Shown here in pieces: positions 47,784 through 57,181 of a stretch of DNA of 64,000 nt. The translations under genes and the position numbers were made by a program. The stretch lies in assembly GCA_030745835.1 (NCBI GenBank), contig JASLNU010000038.1:1-64000 (forward strand), read 5' to 3'. The notes under the pieces were generated by a model. That model made no database searches, was not told where the DNA came from, and saw only the letters and a list, made by a program, of their open reading frames with translations. The stretch's first letter is position 1. Every line of letters begins with the position of its first letter. This DNA comes from GCA-2687515 sp002687515 (GTDB lineage: Bacteria > Pseudomonadota > Alphaproteobacteria > Rhodospirillales > UBA2165).

Positions 47784-49034
47784 TTGAAAGTCATCGTTCT
47801 CGGCGCCGGCGTCATCGGCACATGCGCGGCTTATTACCTCAATAAGGCCGGGCACGAGGTTACCGTCATCGAGCGCCAGGGCGGCGCCGGGCTGGAAACC
47901 AGTTTTGCCAACGGCGGCCAGATTTCGGCCAGCCACGCCGCCCCCTGGGCGTCGCCCGAGGTTCCGTTCCAGATGCTGAAATGGCTGGGCCGGCGCGACG
48001 CGCCGCTGCTTTTTCATTTCCGCCTCGATTGGCGGCAATGGGCCTGGAGCTTTCGCTTCCTGATCAATTGCCTGCCGTCGCGGGCCCGCAAAAACACCGT
48101 CGATAATATGCGTATCTCGCTCTACAGCCGCGAATTGATGCCGGAAATTCGCGAAGATACCGGCATCGATTACGATTATCGCGCCGACGGCATCCTGGAA
48201 ATCTACGAAAACCAGAAAGATTTGGATGCCGGTATTCACCATTCCGCCTGGCTGCGGGACCTGGGCTGCGACAACCGCGTCCTCAGCCCGGATGAATGCA
48301 TAGCCGTCGAGCCGGCGCTGGCCGGCAGTGCTGAAAATCTGGTCGGCGGTATCCTTACGTCCGAGGATGAAAGCGGCGATGCCCATAAATTCACCCACGA
48401 ATTGGCGGCGGTTTGCGCCGCGCGCGGTGTCGACTTCCGCTATGGCGAGGATGTTCGCGCCATCGAAACAGACGGCGACGAGGTTCGCGCTGTCCGCACC
48501 GATAAGCGATCTTTTGAAGCTGACGCCTTTGTCGTTTCGCTTGGCAGCTACAGCCCGCTTTTCCTGCGGCCCCTCGGTATTAATTTGCAGGTATTCCCAA
48601 CCAAGGGCTATTCAATCACCGTGCCCATTACCGGCAGCAACAGCGCCCCCAAGGTCAGCCTGACCGACCAAGACAATCGCATCGTCTACAGCCGGCTGGG
48701 CGACCGCATGCGGGTGGCGGGAACTGCCGAATTTAACGGCTACGATACCGAGCTGGATGAAGGCCGGGCCCGCTCCATCGTCGCCAAGGCAAGGGAACGG
48801 TTTCCATCGGCGGGTGATTTCGACCAGGCCGAGCTGTGGACCGGGCTGCGCCCGCTGACCCCCGACGGCGTTCCGGTGATCGGGCCTACGAAATATTCGA
48901 ACCTCTATCTGGATACCGGCCACGGCACCCTCGGCTGGACCATGTGCGCCGGTTCGGGCAAGGCGATCGCCGATTTGATTTCCGGCGACGCGCCGGACAT
49001 CGACCTCGCCCCCTACTCGGTCGAACGGTTCTGA
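47784..49034 (+). CDS. dadA: D-amino acid dehydrogenase, small subunit type
   Basis: DadA oxidises D-amino acids such as D-alanine to 2-oxo acids, passing electrons to the membrane quinone pool. The 416-residue flavoprotein starts with the FAD-binding MKVIVLGAGVIGTCAAYYL and ends with the second FAD contact DTGHGTLGWTMCAGSGKAIADL. The start codon is TTG at 47784, fixed by the position of the Rossmann motif; no in-frame ATG precedes it. No alanine racemase gene is adjacent, unlike the common dadAX operon. It converges on the TPR-glycosyltransferase gene with only 2 bp between stops. Confidence 0.9.
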   Translation: MKVIVLGAGVIGTCAAYYLNKAGHEVTVIERQGGAGLETSFANGGQISASHAAPWASPEVPFQMLKWLGRRDAPLLFHFRLDWRQWAWSFRFLINCLPSRARKNTVDNMRISLYSRELMPEIREDTGIDYDYRADGILEIYENQKDLDAGIHHSAWLRDLGCDNRVLSPDECIAVEPALAGSAENLVGGILTSEDESGDAHKFTHELAAVCAARGVDFRYGEDVRAIETDGDEVRAVRTDKRSFEADAFVVSLGSYSPLFLRPLGINLQVFPTKGYSITVPITGSNSAPKVSLTDQDNRIVYSRLGDRMRVAGTAEFNGYDTELDEGRARSIVAKARERFPSAGDFDQAELWTGLRPLTPDGVPVIGPTKYSNLYLDTGHGTLGWTMCAGSGKAIADLISGDAPDIDLAPYSVERF

Positions 49035-49036
49035 AT

Positions 49037-50242
49037 TTACCGCCAATAGTCCCTGATCCACGGCGCCGGATCGTCGCCCGGATTGGGACGGCCCGAAAAC
49101 ACCACCACCTTGGTTTCGGATGGCGGCGCCTTGGCGGCGCGCAGGCGGAAGGGAACGCACCAGAGGTGCGGCCATAATTCGGCGTCCGGCGCCCGCAGGG
49201 CGATCCAGTCCTGGTCGCCGTCGAGCCGGGCCATCTCGGCGGCCCCGAAATCGCTGAATATTTCCGGCCGCGCCCCGGCTTCGAACAGCATCACCGAGGA
49301 ATTGAAGCCGGGCACATAATCGTTATCCATGATCACGAATTCGCCGGGATGGCACAGCAGGGGATCGAGGCTAGCGGTGATGACCACATCCAGATCAAGG
49401 TACAACAGCCGCCCGCTAACACCGGGCAGGTTATCGCGGAACAAAGCGACTTTGTTCCACCAGCCCTCAAGCCCATCGCCCGGCAGCGGCCGAACCTCGA
49501 TATCCGGCTGCAGGCCTTCGGTATTTTCGGTGAAACAGACGAAGCGCGGCGCCTCGGTGCAATTGCGGGTGACCATCGAATGCAGCCGGTTGACGTATTC
49601 TGGACCGTATTTGCCACCATGCTTGACGCAGATCACCGTCGCCGGGGCCCCTTCGGTGGACGCCGTATCGGGCGCCGGCATCTCGATCAGCGCACCGGCG
49701 CGGACGATGCCGATTTCCGCCAATACATTGCCCGGCTGCAGGCGGGCGGCCTCCCCGAAGGCTTTAATTGCACCATCAAAATTGCGCCGCCGCAGGCGCA
49801 CCCGGCCAAGCTGGTTATGGGTTCCGGGATCGTCGGGCATCAGGGTCAAGGCGGCTTGCAAGGCGGTTTCGGCTTCCGCCAGGCGGCCGAGGAAATCGAG
49901 GACGCGCCCCAGATACACCTGCCCGCCGGCCGAATCGGGCGCCAATGCCAGATGCGCGCGGAAACAGTCCAGCGCCAGTTCCAACTCCGCATTGTCCATG
50001 TTGTGGTAGCCGAGGCTGAGATGCAGGTCCGGGTCCCGGGGGTCGATTTCCAGCGCCCGGACAAGGTGGCGGTGGCTTTTTTCATCGGCGCCAAGGCGCT
50101 GGTAAAGCTGGCCGACAAATTTCAGATGCTGGGCGCTATCCGGGATTTCCCCGTCGACTTCATCGAGGCAGGCGATGGCGGCTTCGATTTCGCCGCGCTC
50201 ATCCAATTCCACCGCCCGCTGCAACTGTTTTTGCAGGTCCAT
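49037..50242 (-). CDS. TPR protein with C-terminal glycosyltransferase-like domain
   Basis: This 401-residue protein combines an N-terminal array of about five tetratricopeptide repeats (residues 1-185, e.g. HLVRALEIDPRDPDLHLSLG) with a C-terminal domain of about 200 residues resembling a glycosyltransferase. The domain holds a candidate metal-binding DxD in LLYLDLDVVITASLDPLL (about residue 291) and GFNSSVMLFEAG. A similar pairing with a different transferase domain is seen at 55463, so both may act on cell-surface polysaccharide or protein glycans. No signal peptide or membrane helix is present. The ATG at 50242 follows AGAGGAT. Donor and acceptor are unknown. Confidence 0.7.
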   Translation of the reverse strand: MDLQKQLQRAVELDERGEIEAAIACLDEVDGEIPDSAQHLKFVGQLYQRLGADEKSHRHLVRALEIDPRDPDLHLSLGYHNMDNAELELALDCFRAHLALAPDSAGGQVYLGRVLDFLGRLAEAETALQAALTLMPDDPGTHNQLGRVRLRRRNFDGAIKAFGEAARLQPGNVLAEIGIVRAGALIEMPAPDTASTEGAPATVICVKHGGKYGPEYVNRLHSMVTRNCTEAPRFVCFTENTEGLQPDIEVRPLPGDGLEGWWNKVALFRDNLPGVSGRLLYLDLDVVITASLDPLLCHPGEFVIMDNDYVPGFNSSVMLFEAGARPEIFSDFGAAEMARLDGDQDWIALRAPDAELWPHLWCVPFRLRAAKAPPSETKVVVFSGRPNPGDDPAPWIRDYWR

Positions 50243-50345
50243 CCGATCCTCTGCGAAATGCCGGCGGAATATACCATAACGGCCCGTTTATTCGAGATGC
50301 GGTTCATGTTAAGCTGATGCAGTTCGATAGCTTTGGGGGGAAACC

Positions 50346-51593
50346 ATGCTTGATCGGCCCGCGAACGAATTGTTCGCCGAACGTAAACAACGCCATTTGG
50401 ACGCGGCGGCAATGCGCGAGACCGACCGCGTGCCTTTCGTTTTCTTCAGTCATTTCTGGCCGGCCAAACTGGCGGGCATTAGCTTCGAAGAGGCGATGCA
50501 CGACCTGGACAAGCTGGAAGACGCCTACATGCAGGCGCTGCGCCTGTTGCAGCCCGACGGTTACGCCGCCATGCAGATGATCGTCGGCACCGGCCGGACC
50601 CTGGAGGCCCTCGATTACAAGCAGGTCAAATGGCCGGGTCACGGCACCGGCGCGAACACCACCTTCCAGTATCTGGACCGGGAATATATGAGCGCCGACG
50701 AATATGACGATTATCTGTTCGATCCGACCGGATTCTACCTGCACAAATTCCTGCCGCGCATTTCAGGCGCCTTCGAATGCTTTGGCCGCTTCCCCGATTT
50801 TCCCACCGGCGTCGCCTGGACGGTCATCCATTCCCTGGCCGCCTTCGCCGAGCCCGAGTTGGAAGAAGGGTTCAACGATGTGGTCCGCGCCGGCAAGGAA
50901 TTGAACACGCTCATCGGGCGCACCGTGGAATTCGTCGATAAAATGAATGCAGAAGGCATTCCCCTGGCTTCCGCCGGACGCTGCCAGGCGCCGTTCGATA
51001 TTTTTGCCGATTACCTGCGCGGCTCCAAGGGCGCCATGCTCGATATGTTCCGCAACAAGGACAAGCTGTTGGCGGCCATGGAAAAAGCGCATGTCCTGTT
51101 GTTGCGCAACGTGGCGGCTGCGCCGAAGGCGTTCGATTGCCCGTTTGTCTTCATTCCCCTGCATTGGGGGCTCGACGGTTTCATGTCGCCGGAACAGTTC
51201 AAGACCTTCTATTGGCCGCAATTGAGGGGCATTATCCTGGCGCTGATCGAGATGGACCTTATTCCCGTGGTTTTATGGGAAGGCGATTGCACCACGCGCC
51301 TGGAACTGATCGGCGATATTCCGAAAGGCAAGGCCGTCTATTGGTTTGAAAAAACCGACCTGGTGCTGGCCAAGGAGGTTTTGGGCGACGTGGTTTGCGT
51401 GCGCGGCAGCGTGCCGCCGAGCCTGTTGATCACCGGCACCCCAGACGATGTCGACGCCTATTGCGGCAATCTGATCAAGAAGGCCGGCAAGGGCGGCGGC
51501 TTTGTACTGGATGGATCGATCGGCATTCCCGACGAAGCCAAGGTCGAAAACGTCGTCGCCATGGCCCAATCGGTACACAAATACGCCATTTAG
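50346..51593 (+). CDS. Uroporphyrinogen decarboxylase family protein
   Basis: This 415-residue protein has the URO-D barrel but is unlikely to be the heme-pathway HemE: the HemE N-terminal PVWxMRQAGR signature is absent. It is closer in style to the MtaA/CmuA branch, whose members are methyltransferases acting on corrinoid proteins or thiols. Conserved-looking segments include ASAGRCQAPFDIFADYLRGSKGAML, HWGLDGFMSPEQFKTFYWPQL and VVLWEGDC. The last places an acidic and a cysteine residue where zinc ligands sit in methyltransferases. No corrinoid protein or reactivase gene is adjacent. The ATG at 50346 follows a G6 tract. Confidence 0.75.
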   Translation: MLDRPANELFAERKQRHLDAAAMRETDRVPFVFFSHFWPAKLAGISFEEAMHDLDKLEDAYMQALRLLQPDGYAAMQMIVGTGRTLEALDYKQVKWPGHGTGANTTFQYLDREYMSADEYDDYLFDPTGFYLHKFLPRISGAFECFGRFPDFPTGVAWTVIHSLAAFAEPELEEGFNDVVRAGKELNTLIGRTVEFVDKMNAEGIPLASAGRCQAPFDIFADYLRGSKGAMLDMFRNKDKLLAAMEKAHVLLLRNVAAAPKAFDCPFVFIPLHWGLDGFMSPEQFKTFYWPQLRGIILALIEMDLIPVVLWEGDCTTRLELIGDIPKGKAVYWFEKTDLVLAKEVLGDVVCVRGSVPPSLLITGTPDDVDAYCGNLIKKAGKGGGFVLDGSIGIPDEAKVENVVAMAQSVHKYAI

Positions 51594-51625
51594 CGAAAAA
51601 AAGCCCCGGCGCTTTAGCCGGGGCT
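51594..51625 (-). terminator. Terminator of the secreted metallo-hydrolase gene
   Basis: On the minus strand AGCCCCGGC and GCCGGGGCT form a 9-bp stem with a 6-nt loop, followed by seven Ts. It is 24 bp after the stop at 51649 and directly abuts the stop of the convergent URO-D gene, so it may also limit read-through in both directions, although only the minus side has a T tract. Confidence 0.88.
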
Positions 51626-51648
51626 GATGTCTCAAATATCTTGCGAGC

Positions 51649-52623
51649 TTAACAACCGCTGACGCATTTGGCGTCGCCGTCGAATTCCCGGGTCTTGCCA
51701 CTAAGCGGCAGGTAGACCGGAATGCCCTTGACCAGGCTGGCGAATTTGGCGGTCTTGGTGCCGGGGATCGCCTTGCCGCCCCTGGTGGCTTCTTCGTTCA
51801 TATGCTGCGGCATGGCGGCCTTCGGTTTGATCAGCTCGTTGATCGAAAATGCGGCTTCTTCGGGCCCCGAGGTGAATACGTCGCCGGCGTTGATGATCGC
51901 CAGCTCGGCGCCATAATAGCGGCGCACCACGGTCTCCTGATCGGCGTTGATGCCGCTGTCACCCGACATATAGACCACCAGACCGTTGGTGAATCTAAGA
52001 ATGAAGCCGTTGTCCGGCCCGACATAGGCGGTCAAACCGTCTTTCTTGAAATCATCGGCGAGATCCTTATTCATGAAGCCGGGATTGACGCCGTTGGAGT
52101 GGTTCACCGTGACGATGGAGATACGCACCCCGCCGATCTTACGCGTCGCGCCAAAACGAATCACATTGACCTGTTTTTTCGGATTACCGCCGGCGGCTTT
52201 CACCTGGGCGCGAAGGAAATTCCTCATTTCACCGCCGGCATAGATCACGGCGCCGGTCTTGGCGATAATCTCGGCAGTATTGGAAACCGGCATTTTCCTG
52301 ACCTTGGTGGCCGGTTTGCCGCAGGTGCCGGCATTGACGCTGGCGATGGTCGCACCGCCCAGATGATCGAAATGAACGCTCGACAGCAACACGCCGTGCA
52401 GCTTGCCAAGGCGGGGATCGGTGCCGCCGGCGACAGTCATGCCGGGATCGTACAAAATGCGTGTGCCGTCCGGGTCTTCGAACAGCATGGCCCGGTCGCG
52501 GCGGCAAAATTCGCCGTCGTGGCTGCCCAAGGGCGTTACCTTCACATTGGCCGAATAAGCCGGGGACGCGGCGATGCCCGATAAGGCAAGGAACGCCGCT
52601 GCAAGTAGCTTTAACATTTTCAT
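51649..52623 (-). CDS. Secreted metallo-beta-lactamase-fold protein
   Basis: This 324-residue protein has a signal peptide (residues 1-25, ending PAYSA) and a metallo-beta-lactamase fold. The usual HxHxDH zinc motif reads SVHFDHLGG: His84, Asp86 and His87 are present, but the first histidine is replaced by Ser82. Later elements such as VNHSNGVNPGF and YMSGDSGI are retained, so it may bind a single metal or be an altered-activity member. Cysteines at 40, near 100 and near the C-terminus (CVSGC) suggest disulfide bonds in the periplasm. The ATG at 52623 follows GGGAGG. The substrate is unknown. Confidence 0.78.
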   Translation of the reverse strand: MKMLKLLAAAFLALSGIAASPAYSANVKVTPLGSHDGEFCRRDRAMLFEDPDGTRILYDPGMTVAGGTDPRLGKLHGVLLSSVHFDHLGGATIASVNAGTCGKPATKVRKMPVSNTAEIIAKTGAVIYAGGEMRNFLRAQVKAAGGNPKKQVNVIRFGATRKIGGVRISIVTVNHSNGVNPGFMNKDLADDFKKDGLTAYVGPDNGFILRFTNGLVVYMSGDSGINADQETVVRRYYGAELAIINAGDVFTSGPEEAAFSINELIKPKAAMPQHMNEEATRGGKAIPGTKTAKFASLVKGIPVYLPLSGKTREFDGDAKCVSGC

Positions 52624-52805
52624 TTCACCCTCCCGATAAGGTTGTGTCGGTGAATACTTAGAATTCTTATTGATGCACATCGATTCTGTCATATCATCGG
52701 ATTCAGTCAATTCACTTTGCGGATACCAATCGCCTGACGCGGCGGGTGCATTGGTCAAGCCGGCCTGCCGCCCCGAATCATCGCAAATTCAATGCGAATC
52801 CTTAT

Positions 52806-53783
52806 TCAAAGGCTCGATGCGACGAAAATGTCTTCCGGTTGAAACTGCTGGGGTGAAATTCCTTGTTCAAATGACCAGCGGGTTTGTGCCGCAATGGTTT
52901 GCCGGTTTTTCTCGATGCCATAGGGCCAGAAATCCTCGCCCATCAGGGCAATGGTGTCTTCGGCCTCGGCAACCAGCCAGGGCAGGGTCACGGCAAGCGC
53001 GTCGAGATCGGTCAGATGCGGCATGGCGCGCGCCTTGGCTGCCTCGAAGGCGGCAACCACATTGGCGGCGATCCACGGATGTTCGGCCAATAATTCATCG
53101 CGGATGCCGACCACATGCATGATCGGGAAGATGCCGGTTTTCTTGAAATAGGCCTGCTCCACTTTTCGAAAATCGGGAAACAGGCGGCCGATATTGGGGC
53201 GCTTGTCGGTAAACACCTCTGGATCGCGATAGGTGATGATGGCGTCGATTTCGCCATCGGCGAGCATGCCGCCAAGGGTGCTCCCCGCCGGTATCGATTG
53301 CACATCGATGCTTTCCGGCGGCTGCATCCGCATATAGGTCAGCCCGCCCGGCGTATCGATGCCGCCGGTGCGCCAGTGGATATCTTCATTGGCGACCCCA
53401 TATTCGTCGCTCAGCATGCCGCGCGCGCAAAGGCCGCGGGTGAAGTGATAGTTGGGGATGCCAACGCGCCGGCCCTTTAAATCCGTAGGGTTTTCGATAC
53501 CCCGGTCGGTGCGGATATAGATCGAAGAATGGGGAAATACCCGCGACAGGAATACCGGCACGGCGGTATAGGGAAATTCGAAACGGTTGCGGGTCAGCAG
53601 ATAGGTGCTGAACGACATCTCGGCGACGTCGAATTCCTGGTCCTCGAACAGGCGGCGGAAGGTTTCCGGCGGCGCCAGGTTGAGGTAATCGACGGCACAG
53701 CCCTCGATCGCCACGGCGCCCGACATTATGGCCCGGACGCGGTCATAATTGCCGCTGGCGATGCGGATCGGGACGTCGGTCAT
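52806..53783 (-). CDS. 4,5-dihydroxyphthalate decarboxylase-like protein
   Basis: This 325-residue protein resembles the 4,5-dihydroxyphthalate decarboxylase family, which has a periplasmic-binding-protein fold although acting in the cytoplasm. Family-style segments are IASGNYDRVRAIMSG, EFDVAEMSFSTYLL, VFLSRVFPHSSIYI and GRRVGIPNYHFTRGLCARGML. There is no signal peptide, which argues against an ABC-transporter binding protein. The ATG at 53783 lies one base after the MFS stop (an ATG at 53795 is also possible), so the two genes are cotranscribed. An aromatic or related carboxylic acid is a plausible substrate, but no other phthalate-pathway genes are nearby. Confidence 0.7.
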   Translation of the reverse strand: MTDVPIRIASGNYDRVRAIMSGAVAIEGCAVDYLNLAPPETFRRLFEDQEFDVAEMSFSTYLLTRNRFEFPYTAVPVFLSRVFPHSSIYIRTDRGIENPTDLKGRRVGIPNYHFTRGLCARGMLSDEYGVANEDIHWRTGGIDTPGGLTYMRMQPPESIDVQSIPAGSTLGGMLADGEIDAIITYRDPEVFTDKRPNIGRLFPDFRKVEQAYFKKTGIFPIMHVVGIRDELLAEHPWIAANVVAAFEAAKARAMPHLTDLDALAVTLPWLVAEAEDTIALMGEDFWPYGIEKNRQTIAAQTRWSFEQGISPQQFQPEDIFVASSL

Positions 53784-53784
53784 G

Positions 53785-55027
53785 TTATTTCCCATGGCTC
53801 GATAAACCCGGCGATGCCTCCAGATTCTGCTGCCTGATCGCCCGCACCATCCAGATCCAGAACAAAAGGCCGAGCGCCGCCCCGGCGGTGACCGGCACCG
53901 GAAGGCTGACAACCGTGCCAATGGTGCCGACCAGAAGCGCGCCGACGGCGGGAACGGCGCGGAAGGTCAACGAATAGATGCCCATCACCCGCGCCCGGAT
54001 GCGGTCATCGAGGCCGACCTGCACGAGGATTTGATTGCTGACATTGGCCATCGACGAGGTGAAGCCGAATATGACCATCAAGACAACCCCGATTCTGAGG
54101 TCGGTTTGCAAGGCGAAGACGATGATTGTCAGCCCGGAAACCAGGAAGCCGATCATCATGTGGCGGGTCAACCCGGTTGTGTCATTGCGGCGCGCCAGCC
54201 ACAGGGAGGCCAGCAATGCGGCGGCGCCGGTCGAAGACAACAGCCATGCCAGTGCCGCCGGACCCATGCGCAACACATCGCCGACGAATGCAGGCATCAG
54301 TTCGATCACCGGGCGCAACAGCAATGCGGCGCAAACCGCGAGAAGCAATAACAAGCGGATCGAGGTGTGATTCCAGGAATAAACGAACCCTTCCACGGTA
54401 TCGCCAAAGACACCCTTGCGCCCTCTGGGGTCCCGCCGCCGGCCGATGATCGATGCGGACGAAGGCGAGCGCCAATACGTAAATGAAAAAAGTCGCCGCG
54501 TTGAATGCGAACGCCGCCCCCGCCCCCAAGGTCACGAGAAAGCCGCCGGCAATGGCCGGCCCCAGAAAACGGGCGCTTTGCGCGCAGGCGGATTGCAGCG
54601 CCATCACCGCCGATAAATCCTCGCGCTCGACGATTTTCGGCATCATCGCGAAATGGGCGGGAATGGCGAAGGCGTTGAATATGCCCTGCAAAAAGGCAAA
54701 GATAATCAGCAGCTCGATATTGACCCAGCCGGCCATCGTGATCACCGTCAGGACGGCCATCACCGCGCCTTGCCCGGCTTGCGCCACGCGCTGGTAATTC
54801 AATGGGTTACCGCGATCGACGATCGCCCCGGCGATAGGCGCCAACACTGCGTTGGGCAGGGTTTCGGCGAATACGATGGTGCCCACCCAGCCCGCCGAAT
54901 TGGTCAATTCCCAGGTCAGCCAGCCGAGCGCCACGGTGAACACGAAACTGCCGGTCAATGAAACGAACATGCCGGTCAGGTAAATCGAGCAATTGCGCCC
55001 GGAAAGGGCGCGGCCGATACCACCCAA
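53785..55027 (-). pseudogene. Frameshifted MFS transporter
   Basis: Two overlapping minus-strand frames together make one major facilitator protein of about 410 residues. The first half (55027 downward) carries SLTGSFVFTVALGWLTWELT and AIVDRGNP, ending in VLALAFVRIDHR; the second half resumes as GVFGDTVEGFVYSWNHTSIR and runs to 53785. The switch of one reading frame falls near 54400-54440 in a GC-rich stretch of Gs and Cs. This pattern fits the MFS_3 (EntS-like) exporter group. Either the gene is inactivated by a one-base change or the sequence has an error. The start is uncertain; TTG at 55027 is the best visible. It precedes the decarboxylase-like gene by one base. Confidence 0.75.
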
Positions 55028-55160
55028 ATGTTTGAATATCGCCAGATCATGTATCCTTGCGGAATAGGCGTGATGGAACGTCGCCGCGACCGGCGTTCGA
55101 ATACCGCAATTTACATAATACGCCCGTGCTTAAGGGTGGTAAACGCTTCGGTAAGCGAAA

Positions 55161-55373
55161 TTAATCGACTTTAGCCGCGCGCCGTCCGTGTTCGGTGATC
55201 GTCACTTTGTTGAACCCCGCCCCGAATCGCTTGGTTTTGATCCAGGTATTCTCCTCGCACTCTTTCAAGGTGCGTTCCAGAATAGTTCCGTCCATGTCGT
55301 CGGCGACGGCGATATCGCCGGACATGATCAACAGCTCAAGCAAGAGCTTTTGTTGCGGTAGAATTGTTGCCAT
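55161..55373 (-). CDS. Small hypothetical protein, 70 residues
   Basis: The ATG at 55373 gives MATILPQQKLLLELLIMSGD followed by a charged, helix-rich chain ending in KVTITEHGRRAAKVD. The pattern of helices and a short strand pair is like a minimal winged-helix domain, but no known family is recognised with confidence. It is divergent from the TPR-glycosyltransferase gene, 90 bp apart, so a local regulatory role is conceivable. The longer frame to 55448 is not supported. Confidence 0.55.
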   Translation of the reverse strand: MATILPQQKLLLELLIMSGDIAVADDMDGTILERTLKECEENTWIKTKRFGAGFNKVTITEHGRRAAKVD

Positions 55374-55462
55374 ATTCGCGCCACCGGGCTTCAATTGACC
55401 AAACAAGGCCGGGCCGAATTGATTACAACGGTGCGTGGCAACTTTCAATCACAGACTGCCGA

Positions 55463-57169
55463 ATGGCTTCTTTAACTTTAGACGATGCCCTTGAACTCGC
55501 GACCGGCCACTTTCAGGCAGGCCGTTACGATGCGGCAAACAAAGTGCTTGGCGCCATCCTGGCCGAGGTGCCCGATTTACCCGATGCCTTGAACCTTTAT
55601 GGTTTGACCGCCCATGCCACCGGTGCCCTCAATGAGGCGCTGGCGTTCATCGGCCGCGCCGTCGGCGCCCAGCCCGAGGACGCGAATTTCATCTCCAACC
55701 TGGGCGTCGTCCATAAAACGCGCGGCGAGATGGAGCAAGCCGAAGCCTGTTTCCGCCGCGCCATCGAATTGCAGCCGGACAAGGCGAATTTCCATTTCAA
55801 CCTCGGGCAGACACTTTACGAAGGCAATCGTGACCGGGAGGCCGCCGCCGCGTATGCACGCGCCGTCGAGCTTCGCCCCGGTTATGTCAGCGCCTTGAGC
55901 GAGCTTGGCAGTTGCCTGCGCGATGTCGGACGCGCCGACAGGGACCGGGCGACGTTGGAGCGGGCGCTTGCTTGTTTTGACGATATCGCCGCCATCGAGC
56001 CGGGATTCAGGGGCCTGGCCTGGTCCAGATTCCGGGTTCTGCGCGAACGCGCGCGCCTGGAAATCGACGGCGGCGACAGCGAGGCCGCGCTATCGACATG
56101 CCAGGAGATCGAAAAAAACCTGTCGCATGCCGATTGGCTTCCCGATGGCGCCACTTTTGCCGGCGGCGGCGTAAAAACCGAGTTGCAGGCTTTTACCATT
56201 GCGCCGACGCCGGCCATGGCGTTCGATGCGGATTCGGTTAAATCCTATGCCGATACGCGCCTATTGCCGGGCGACCGGGAATGGTTCCTTGCCGATGGCG
56301 ATAAAATCCACTTCAAGGACATGGCCAATACGACACCCGAGGTCAGCCCCTATGTGCTGGTCGCGGGCCGGGACAAGGCCGTGCTTCGGATGCCGTCCGA
56401 TACCGTCCGGATATCGGACCCACCACTGTTCCTGATCGGCGGCAGCCGTAATTATTATCATTGGATGCTGGATTACCTGCCGCGCCTGGCCCTGGCCGGC
56501 GATCTGGCCGGCGGCGACGCTGTGAAATTTCTGGTAAATGCGGAGCGCGCCCGGTTCCAGGATGAATGTTTTGACTTGTTGGGCATCGATGCCGACCGGC
56601 TCGTCGGCGCGCCGGACGCGGCCCAGATCGTCTGCGATGAGCTGTTCGTCGCGCCGATCCCGATACGCGATATGCACCTGGACGCAGCCGCGCTTGGCTG
56701 GCTGCGCGATGGGTTTGCGGCGAAAGCGCTTGGCGGTGCCGGAAGTTCGGACAAACGGCGCCTTTATGTCTCCAGAAAAGATGCATCTTTAAGGCGCGTT
56801 GCCAACGAAGCAGAGGTTTTGGAGGCCCTCAAGCCGTTCGGTTTTGAGGTGATTGTCGGCGGTGAATTGACGGTGGCTGAGCAAATCCGCCTGTTTTCCG
56901 CGGCCGAGGCGGTGGTCGCCCCGAACGGCGCCGCCTTCGCCAATCTGGTGTTCGCGCCGTCCGGCGCCTTGGTCGTCGAATTGTCGGCGGCGCAACGCGT
57001 CAAATACAGCTTCATTCCCGTGCTTTGCGGCGATTGCGGCCATGATTTCGCGCTTCTGAACTGCGGTTCCGTGCCCAGCCCGGAACAAGCCCTGACCGCC
57101 AACAACCAGGACCACGACATGCATGTGCCGGTGGCAAAGCTGACCGCGCTGCTGCGCGCACGGCTTTAA
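55463..57169 (+). CDS. TPR protein with C-terminal GT61 (DUF563) glycosyltransferase domain
   Basis: This 568-residue protein has about five N-terminal TPR units (residues 1-180, e.g. EAEACF-type helices with AIELQPDKANFHFNLGQTL), a linker, and a C-terminal DUF563/GT61 glycosyltransferase domain. The domain is recognised from IGGSRNYYHWMLDYLPRLAL (about residue 326) and the late VVAPNGAAFANLVFAPSG (about residue 490). GT61 members transfer pentoses or hexosamine-type sugars to glycans. There is no signal peptide. The start is the ATG at 55463; the longer frame from 55364 overlaps the divergent small gene. A second TPR-transferase protein lies 5 kb away. Confidence 0.82.
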   Translation: MASLTLDDALELATGHFQAGRYDAANKVLGAILAEVPDLPDALNLYGLTAHATGALNEALAFIGRAVGAQPEDANFISNLGVVHKTRGEMEQAEACFRRAIELQPDKANFHFNLGQTLYEGNRDREAAAAYARAVELRPGYVSALSELGSCLRDVGRADRDRATLERALACFDDIAAIEPGFRGLAWSRFRVLRERARLEIDGGDSEAALSTCQEIEKNLSHADWLPDGATFAGGGVKTELQAFTIAPTPAMAFDADSVKSYADTRLLPGDREWFLADGDKIHFKDMANTTPEVSPYVLVAGRDKAVLRMPSDTVRISDPPLFLIGGSRNYYHWMLDYLPRLALAGDLAGGDAVKFLVNAERARFQDECFDLLGIDADRLVGAPDAAQIVCDELFVAPIPIRDMHLDAAALGWLRDGFAAKALGGAGSSDKRRLYVSRKDASLRRVANEAEVLEALKPFGFEVIVGGELTVAEQIRLFSAAEAVVAPNGAAFANLVFAPSGALVVELSAAQRVKYSFIPVLCGDCGHDFALLNCGSVPSPEQALTANNQDHDMHVPVAKLTALLRARL

Positions 57170-57181
57170 ATTCCGCTCAAG

